Below are positions 6,626 to 11,081 of a stretch of 11,081 nucleotides of DNA, piece after piece (the stretch's first letter is position 1; each line of letters begins with the position of its first letter). Under the pieces are notes generated by a model. It saw only the letters and a program-made list of their open reading frames with translations. It ran no database searches and had not been told where the DNA came from. This DNA comes from Desulfamplus sp. (GTDB lineage: Bacteria > Desulfobacterota > Desulfobacteria > Desulfobacterales > Desulfobacteraceae): NCBI GenBank assembly GCA_015231395.1, contig JADGBP010000040.1, positions 1-11,081 of the forward strand, written 5' to 3'. Position numbers and translations under genes: made by a program.

Positions 6626-6655
6626 TGCGACATGCTTTATATAGAGCGTGTCGCA
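6626..6655. repeat. Strong palindrome, TGCGACATGCT/AGCGTGTCGCA
   Basis: Eleven base pairs (one G-U) close an 8-nt AT loop (6637-6644). It is GC-richer than its surroundings and lies about 50 nt ahead of lspA. No T-tract follows on either strand. It may be a dispersed palindromic repeat, a transcript-end stabiliser, or a decayed transposon end. Confidence 0.5.
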
Positions 6656-6706
6656 CAAAACAGAGCTGTGTATGTCTGAAATGTGTAATTTTTTAGGAGT
6701 TATGAT

Positions 6707-6724
6707 TTGGAATTGGAATTGGAA
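6707..6724 (+). repeat. Triple TTGGAA hexamer at the lspA start
   Basis: TTGGAA occurs three times in a row, starting at the initiation codon. Each copy carries an in-frame TTG. Copy-number change would keep the frame but shift the number of N-terminal LE pairs. Confidence 0.85.
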
Positions 6725-7213
6725 ATCAAACAAAAACGGACAATTGTTAGACTTGTACTAATCAGTGGTGTGGTGATTTTTTTGGATCAGTTGACAAAAT
6801 ATATGATTTCAACATCCCTGCTTCTACATGAGACGATTACCGTCACCCCGTTTTTTAATATTACTCATGTGCTGAATCCCGGGGGAGCGTTCGGGCTTTT
6901 TGCAGACCACTCTGCTGTGGTGAGAAAGTTTTTCTTTCTGTTTGTATCTTCTGCGGTAGCCTGCGTGCTTCTTTGGTTTTACAAAAAAGCAGCAGATGGC
7001 TATCCCATTCTCGCATCAGGGCTGGCAGCTATTTTCGGTGGTGCTGTCGGAAATCTCATTGACCGGTTCCGGTATGGAAAAGTTGTGGATTTTTTAGATT
7101 TTTATATTGGCTATTATCACTGGCCAGCATTTAATTTGGCAGACAGTGCCATCTGTGTAGGAATGGCTATTTTTGTCTATCATGTTTTGTTCAATAAGGT
7201 TCCGGAATTTTAA
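6707..7213 (+). CDS. lspA: Lipoprotein signal peptidase II
   Basis: A 168-residue inner-membrane aspartic protease that removes the signal peptide from prolipoproteins after diacylglyceryl transfer. Four hydrophobic segments (about 14-26, 71-90, 99-117, 144-162) fit LspA. Family motifs are FLDQLTKY (25-32), NPGGAFGLF (57-65), GGAVGNLIDR (111-120) and the two catalytic Asp, D128 in VVDF and D146 in FNLADS. The start is a TTG at 6707, preceded by AGGAG (6695-6699). The ATG at 6702 is out of frame and too close to the ribosome site. The first codons are three TTG-GAA hexamers, giving MELELE, so the TTGs at 6713 and 6719 are possible alternative starts. It is followed 18 nt later by mtaD, probably one operon. 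Confidence 0.96.
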   Translation: MELELEIKQKRTIVRLVLISGVVIFLDQLTKYMISTSLLLHETITVTPFFNITHVLNPGGAFGLFADHSAVVRKFFFLFVSSAVACVLLWFYKKAADGYPILASGLAAIFGGAVGNLIDRFRYGKVVDFLDFYIGYYHWPAFNLADSAICVGMAIFVYHVLFNKVPEF

Positions 7214-7214
7214 A

Positions 7215-7246
7215 TATGGAAGAGTTAAAATATGGAAGAGTTAAAG
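7215..7246 (+). repeat. 16-bp tandem duplication across the mtaD start
   Basis: TATGGAAGAGTTAAAA (7215-7230) is followed by the same unit with one change (7231-7246). The first copy contains an ATG (7216) opening an 11-codon frame that stops at 7249-7251. The second carries the real mtaD ATG (7232). GGAAGAG of the first copy sits where the ribosome site of the second should be, so the duplication appears to supply it. Confidence 0.88.
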
Positions 7247-8644
7247 TATGAAAGTGTTGATCTGCTGATAAAAAACGGAATTCTCCTAACCATGGATTCT
7301 CAGATGAGACGCTTTGAAAACGGATATGTTGCAGTTAAAGATGGTCAGATTGTGGAAATAGGCAGTAGCAGTATTGGGCAAATAGACAGTATTAGGCAAA
7401 TAGGCAGTATTGAGGAAAAAGGCAGTATTTGGGAAAAAGGTAATTTTACAAACTCTACCATGCAAGCAACCGAGGTTATTGATGCAAAGGGCGGTATTAT
7501 CATGCCGGGACTTATTAACAGCCATACCCACGCGTCAATGACACTTTTCCGTGGTCTTGCCGATGATCTGCCTTTAATGGAGTGGCTCAACAACCATATT
7601 TTTCCGGCTGAAGCAAAATTGACCCCAGAGCGGGTATATATTGGAGCAAAGCTTGCCTGTGCAGAGATGGTCCTTTCTGGTACTACCTGTTTTTGTGATA
7701 TGTATCTGTTTGAAGATAAGGTGGCTGAGGCTGCTTATGACTGTTCAATGAGGGCTATTGTGGGCGAGGTGCTTTATGATTTTCCGTCTCCGTGTTACGG
7801 CCCCATTGAACAGGGATTTGAATATGTTGCTGCAATGATGGAAAAGTGGAAACCAAATTCATTGATGAAACCCAATTCATTGATTACGGTTGCAGTTGAG
7901 CCACACTCTACATATCTGTGTGCTCCTGAACTTCTTCAAAGAGCCGTAGAACTTGCCCGTGAAAACCAAAGTCCCCTGATTATCCATGTGGCAGAAACCT
8001 TAAGCGAATGTGCCAAAATCAAAGAGAAATATGGCGTTACCCCTACAAGATTTTTAGCAGATCTTGGTGTTCTTGGGCCTAATCTTGTTGCATGTCATTC
8101 GATCCATTTAACAAAAGAGGATATGGAACTCTACAAAGCCTTTGATGTCAAGGTTGCCCACTGCCCTGAAAGCAATATGAAACTTGCCTCTGGTGTTGCA
8201 CTTGTACCACAGATGCTGAAGAATGGCATATGTGTAGGGCTTGGAACTGACGGGTGTGCCAGTAACAACGATCTGGATCTGTTCCTTGAGATGGATACAG
8301 CAGCAAAACTTCACAAGGTCTTTTCCATGAACCCAGAGGCATTGAAGGCTGAAACAGCACTTCAGATGGCAACCATAAACGGTGCAAGAGCGTTGGGTCT
8401 GGATAGCATCACAGGTTCTCTGGAGGTTGGCAAACGGGCAGATATAATTATTGTAAATACATCGGCTCCTCATATGGTACCCATGTATAATCCTTATTCC
8501 CATCTGGTATATTCTGCCACTGGAAATGATGTTTCAGTAAGTATAATTGACGGCAAAATTGTTATGAAGAATCGAAAACTTCTTACAATGGATGTTGAGA
8601 GTGTCATGGATGAAGTTCAAAAGATTGCTGCTGATATTATGTAA
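7232..8644 (+). CDS. mtaD: 5-methylthioadenosine/S-adenosylhomocysteine deaminase (amidohydrolase)
   Basis: A 470-residue metal-dependent deaminase of the TRZ/ATZ group. It is predicted to convert MTA, SAH or adenosine to the inosine form. Metal ligands are H98 and H100 (INSHTHASM), H252 (IIHVAETLSE, with catalytic E255) and D340 (GLGTDGCASNNDLDL). H225 (EPHSTYLC), H289 and VAHCPESNMKLASG (308-320) are typical of MtaD rather than chlorohydrolases or guanine deaminase. Two in-frame repeat inserts lengthen it: 6-residue units at 48-71 and a KPNSLM/KPNSLI doublet at 207-218. This makes it longer than the usual 430-440 residues. Start chosen at 7232, where the N-terminal beta domain (VDLLIKNGILLTMD) is in frame. 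It is 18 nt after lspA. A link to sulfur-nucleoside salvage near the TudS-like gene is possible but unproven. Confidence 0.9.
   Translation: MEELKYESVDLLIKNGILLTMDSQMRRFENGYVAVKDGQIVEIGSSSIGQIDSIRQIGSIEEKGSIWEKGNFTNSTMQATEVIDAKGGIIMPGLINSHTHASMTLFRGLADDLPLMEWLNNHIFPAEAKLTPERVYIGAKLACAEMVLSGTTCFCDMYLFEDKVAEAAYDCSMRAIVGEVLYDFPSPCYGPIEQGFEYVAAMMEKWKPNSLMKPNSLITVAVEPHSTYLCAPELLQRAVELARENQSPLIIHVAETLSECAKIKEKYGVTPTRFLADLGVLGPNLVACHSIHLTKEDMELYKAFDVKVAHCPESNMKLASGVALVPQMLKNGICVGLGTDGCASNNDLDLFLEMDTAAKLHKVFSMNPEALKAETALQMATINGARALGLDSITGSLEVGKRADIIIVNTSAPHMVPMYNPYSHLVYSATGNDVSVSIIDGKIVMKNRKLLTMDVESVMDEVQKIAADIM
7373..7444 (+). repeat. 18-bp degenerate tandem repeats inside mtaD
   Basis: Four 18-bp units (7373, 7391, 7409, 7427) encode IGQIDS, IRQIGS, IEEKGS and IWEKGN, residues 48-71. 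They sit in the N-terminal beta-sandwich, between VEIG and the VIDAKGGIIMPG strand. CAGTATT recurs in each of the first three, and the last is the most diverged. Confidence 0.85.
7850..7885 (+). repeat. 18-bp tandem doublet inside mtaD
   Basis: AAACCAAATTCATTGATG (7850-7867) is followed by a near copy (7868-7885) with two changes. The result is KPNSLM-KPNSLI, residues 207-218, just before the ITVAVEPHSTYLC strand. The frame is kept. Confidence 0.88.
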
Positions 8645-8714
8645 AAACTTTGGAGGGTTATTCCAGAGGTCTATTATATAGTTTTCCAGATAATTAAATT
8701 GGCAAGAGTACTGT

Positions 8715-8740
8715 AGGGGCAACCCTTTGTGGTTGCCCCT
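8715..8740. repeat. Perfect 10-bp-stem hairpin between mtaD and lepB
   Basis: AGGGGCAACC (8715-8724), a 6-nt loop, then the exact complement (8731-8740). The wording GTAGGGGCAACC...GGTTGCCCCT matches a palindrome that, from memory, is scattered in many environmental bacterial genomes, so a dispersed repeat is likely. It may also end mtaD transcription, though only CAAAATT follows and there is no T-run. Confidence 0.6.
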
Positions 8741-8810
8741 CAAAATTGAGAATGCCAAAATATTTTTCTGGAAGTCTATAAAAACTAAATCATTCAGTAA
8801 AAGGAGCTTT

Positions 8811-9668
8811 ATGTTGATTAATAAACCAAGAAAATCTTGGGTATCGGGTATTCTTACATTTCTAACAATCGGATTAGGGCATATTTATTCAGGACACGCA
8901 CAAAAAGGTATTATTTTATTTTTTGGGCAATACATACTATCATTTTTATGTTTACTCACTTTTTTTTTCTACACCAATCTAATTGTTATTTTTGGGTTTC
9001 TTGCAATCGTAATTGTATATTTTATTTGCTGTTTGATTGATGCAATAAAACTATCCAAAGCAAACAAAGCTGCTTATGAATTAAAAAAATATAACCGATG
9101 GTATTTTTATCTTATTTTCTGGATATTATCCGCTTTTGTTATCCAGCCAGTTGCTTCCAATGCCATTAAAAAAAATTTGATTCAAGCATACAAAATTCCT
9201 GCGAGCTCATTAGAACCGACATTGTTAATAGGCGACCATCTTCTTGCCAAAAAAAATACAATAATAAAATCAGAGTTTAAGAAAGGGGATATAATTATTT
9301 TTCCATATCCAGAAGATCCTTCAAAAGATTTTATAAAACGCATTGTGGCAGTTGGCGGGGAAACAATAAAAATCGTAGATAAAAAAGTATTTGTAAATGG
9401 AACGCTGATTAATGAGCCATATGTAATTCATAAAGATCCGACTATCATTCCTGAAAATTTTTCTACAAGAGATAATTTGCCATTATTTAAAGTTCCCAAT
9501 GGTTCACTATTTGTTATGGGAGATAACAGAGATAACAGTCACGACAGCAGATTTTGGGGAGTTGTCAAAAACTCTGATGTAAAAGGCAAGGCTTCCATTA
9601 TTTACTGGTCATGGAATAAGGAAGGCTATACAATACGTTGGGATAGAATCGGAACAACTATAAATTAA
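8811..9668 (+). CDS. lepB: Signal peptidase I with extra N-terminal membrane domain
   Basis: A 285-residue type I signal peptidase, which cleaves signal peptides of exported proteins at the outer face of the inner membrane. The catalytic half starts at about 125: Ser133 in YKIPASSLEPTL, Lys176 in DFIKRIVAVGGE, and the conserved GDNRDNSHDSRFWG (237-250). The first 120 residues are unusual. They hold several hydrophobic segments (about 13-24, 33-53, 55-78, 97-112), and GLGHIYSGHAQKG (21-33) recalls the GLG-x-IY-x-G core of TM2/DUF5683-type small membrane proteins. The ATG at 8811 follows AAGGAG (8801-8806). An in-frame upstream start at 8727 would run through the hairpin and lacks support. It is separated from mtaD by 166 bp, so it probably has its own promoter. 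Confidence 0.93.
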   Translation: MLINKPRKSWVSGILTFLTIGLGHIYSGHAQKGIILFFGQYILSFLCLLTFFFYTNLIVIFGFLAIVIVYFICCLIDAIKLSKANKAAYELKKYNRWYFYLIFWILSAFVIQPVASNAIKKNLIQAYKIPASSLEPTLLIGDHLLAKKNTIIKSEFKKGDIIIFPYPEDPSKDFIKRIVAVGGETIKIVDKKVFVNGTLINEPYVIHKDPTIIPENFSTRDNLPLFKVPNGSLFVMGDNRDNSHDSRFWGVVKNSDVKGKASIIYWSWNKEGYTIRWDRIGTTIN

Positions 9669-9727
9669 TTACAACTGTGGCAACAATATATTCTATTCGC
9701 AAAGAAAAAATACTATTCAGGTTTTTA

Positions 9728-9756
9728 TTGACAAGGTTTTTTGTGTGTTTTAAACG
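9728..9756 (+). promoter_or_regulatory. Possible promoter upstream of dapL
   Basis: A perfect TTGACA (9728-9733) is followed after 17 nt by TAAACG (9751-9756), a poor -10. The -35 match is the main support. It would give a leader of about 130 nt before dapL. Confidence 0.3.
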
Positions 9757-9775
9757 TGGCGGACATAACAGATTC

Positions 9776-9805
9776 CAATGATTGAAAAAACAATGATTGA
9801 AAAAA
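9776..9805. repeat. Perfect 15-bp tandem duplication in the dapL leader
   Basis: CAATGATTGAAAAAA occurs twice back to back (9776-9790 and 9791-9805). It is non-coding, about 90 nt before the dapL start. Beyond this and the possible promoter, I see nothing else definite in 9669-9893. Confidence 0.9.
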
Positions 9806-9893
9806 GAACATAAGCAGCTTCGTTGCAATTATTTCAAGATTGCAATTCCTGAATAAGAACAAATAGTCAAAGCAGTTAACAAGGAAATTAACA

Positions 9894-11081
9894 ATGATTA
9901 AAGCCAATAAACATTACAGCAAACTGAATGCATCATACCTGTTTTCTGACATTGCCAAACGGGTGGCGAAGTTTCAGGCAGATAATCCAGATACCAAGAT
10001 TATTCGTCTGGGGATAGGAGATGTTACAAGGGCGTTGCCGGATGCATGCATCAAAGGGTTTCAGCAAGGTGTTGCAGATATGGCAAATGATACTACCTTC
10101 AGGGGATATGGCCCTGAACAGGGGTACTCATTTCTGCGTGAAAAAATTGCCGCAAATGATTTTCAGGCAAGAGGGGCTGATATCGATTCAGATGAGATAT
10201 TTGTAAGCGATGGAGCCAAGTGTGATACAGGCAATTTCCAGGAGCTTTTTGCAACTGATATCAAGATCGCGATTCCTGATCCTGTCTATCCTGTCTATCT
10301 GGACACCAATGTTATGGCAGGCAGAACCGGCAAGTTTACAGATGGCAGATATGAGGGCATCACCTATTTAGATTGCACAAAAGAGAACAATTTTCTGCCA
10401 GAACTTCCCAAAACACCGGTTGAACTTATATATCTTTGTTTTCCAAACAACCCCACTGGCACTACCATTACAAAGAGCGAGCTTAAAAAATGGGTGGATT
10501 ACGCCAAAGAGACAAAGGCTTTGATACTCTTTGATGCAGCTTATGAAGCCTTTATCAGGGATGAGGAGATTCCTCGTTCGATCTACGAGATTGAAGGTGC
10601 AAGGGAAGTTGCTGTGGAGTTCAGAAGTTTTTCCAAAACAGCGGGATTCACCGGCACCAGATGCGGATATACTGTTGTTCCAAAAGAGTGCATGATCTTT
10701 GATGAACAGGGCAGCAAAATATCTCTTCACGCGATGTGGCACAGAAGGCAAAGCACCAAATTCAATGGAACATCATATCCTGTACAGAAAGCTGCGGAAG
10801 CCATTTATTCTGAAGAGGGGCGTATTCAGGTTAAAGCTCTTGCATCATATTATCTTAAAAATGCTGAACTGGTTCGGCTTGCCATGGCAGATTTGGGATT
10901 TGAATTTGTAGGAGGAGATAACTCGCCTTACATCTGGATTGACGGCAAAAGAGATTCATGGCAATTTTTTGATATGCTTCTTACCCGTGCAGGAATTGTC
11001 TGTACTCCGGGTGCAGGATTTGGAAAGTGCGGTCAGGGATATATCAGAATCAGTGCGTTCAATAGCCGTGAAAATGTAGAT
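9894..11081 (+). CDS. dapL: LL-diaminopimelate aminotransferase (3' end beyond window)
   Basis: 396 codons are open to the window edge; the family is usually about 410 residues, so only the last few are missing. The PLP-dependent enzyme makes LL-diaminopimelate from tetrahydrodipicolinate and glutamate, a shortcut in lysine and peptidoglycan synthesis. Seen are the N-terminal [23 protein letters not shown] (37-49), [10 protein letters not shown] (69-78), [13 protein letters not shown] (104-116), [15 protein letters not shown] (129-143), FPNNPTGT (183-190), D214 in LFDAAYEAF, the PLP lysine K248 in [12 protein letters not shown], and the carboxylate-binding R385 in YIRIS. ATG at 9894 has AAGGAA (9881-9886) 7 nt upstream. 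It is 225 bp from lepB and probably transcribed alone. Confidence 0.96.
   Translation, partial: MIKANKHYSKLNASYLFSDIAKRVAKFQADNPDTKIIRLGIGDVTRALPDACIKGFQQGVADMANDTTFRGYGPEQGYSFLREKIAANDFQARGADIDSDEIFVSDGAKCDTGNFQELFATDIKIAIPDPVYPVYLDTNVMAGRTGKFTDGRYEGITYLDCTKENNFLPELPKTPVELIYLCFPNNPTGTTITKSELKKWVDYAKETKALILFDAAYEAFIRDEEIPRSIYEIEGAREVAVEFRSFSKTAGFTGTRCGYTVVPKECMIFDEQGSKISLHAMWHRRQSTKFNGTSYPVQKAAEAIYSEEGRIQVKALASYYLKNAELVRLAMADLGFEFVGGDNSPYIWIDGKRDSWQFFDMLLTRAGIVCTPGAGFGKCGQGYIRISAFNSRENVD

Noticed and set aside
6702..6704. ATG as the lspA start
   Set aside because: It is out of frame with LspA, stops after 19 codons and is only 2 nt from the ribosome site.
8727..8810. An upstream extension of the signal peptidase
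   Set aside because: It would begin inside the 8715-8740 hairpin; ATG 8811 has AAGGAG close by.
9725..9907. A 60-codon minus-strand ORF before dapL
   Set aside because: It overlaps the dapL start, is low-complexity Phe/Leu-rich from A-rich DNA, and has no ribosome site.
10281..10298. A 9-bp doublet (CCTGTCTAT twice) in dapL as another slippage event
   Set aside because: It encodes PVYPVY, which is conserved in DapL generally, so the repeat follows from the protein.

Overview
The window looks like chromosomal DNA of a low-GC, strictly anaerobic bacterium. A Desulfobacterota-type (Desulfobacterales-like) sulfate reducer is my best guess. The grounds are an oxygen-sensitive double-cubane reductase with its ATP-driven activase, the dapL route to lysine and peptidoglycan, lspA/lepB of Gram-negative type, and dispersed palindromic repeats. 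The taxonomic call is inference; there is no rRNA or other marker in the window.

Layout. Positions 1-63 (minus) hold the first 21 codons of an AAA/DUF4143-type ATPase. A 106-bp MITE (93-198) with 12-bp terminal inverted repeats and an 8-bp target duplication sits just upstream of it. A cluster of three palindromes (226-316) and a minus-strand terminator (364-398) follow. Positions 430-4674 are a three-gene minus-strand operon: a YjiM-type double-cubane-cluster reductase, then a DUF3798 periplasmic binding protein, then a two-domain RbsA-like ABC ATPase. A 332-bp regulatory region (4675-5006) carries a TTGACA promoter, a 13-bp inverted repeat and competing hairpins. Divergent from it, on the plus strand, are a TudS/DUF523-related putative desulfidase (5007-5537) and an HgdC/YjiL-type activase (5684-6529). 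After a structured intergenic stretch come lspA (6707-7213) and an MTA/SAH deaminase, mtaD (7232-8644). Then come a dispersed-type hairpin (8715-8740), a signal peptidase I with an unusual polytopic N-terminus (8811-9668), and dapL (9894 to the window end, 3' truncated).

How the genes may work together. Activases of this family hydrolyse ATP to pass a low-potential electron from a [4Fe-4S] cluster to a partner reductase. Here the activase and reductase are on opposite arms of one divergent locus. The arms also carry a predicted [4Fe-4S] desulfidase and a substrate-binding protein plus ATPase for uptake. The simplest reading is an import-and-reduce (possibly desulfurise) pathway for an unknown small molecule. 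No permease is present on either side, which is a real gap in that picture.

A second theme is the density of short tandem duplications. There are seven tracts of 6-36 bp units in 11 kb. Four are in-frame inserts inside the ABC ATPase and MtaD, two sit on the translation starts of lspA and mtaD, and one is upstream of dapL.
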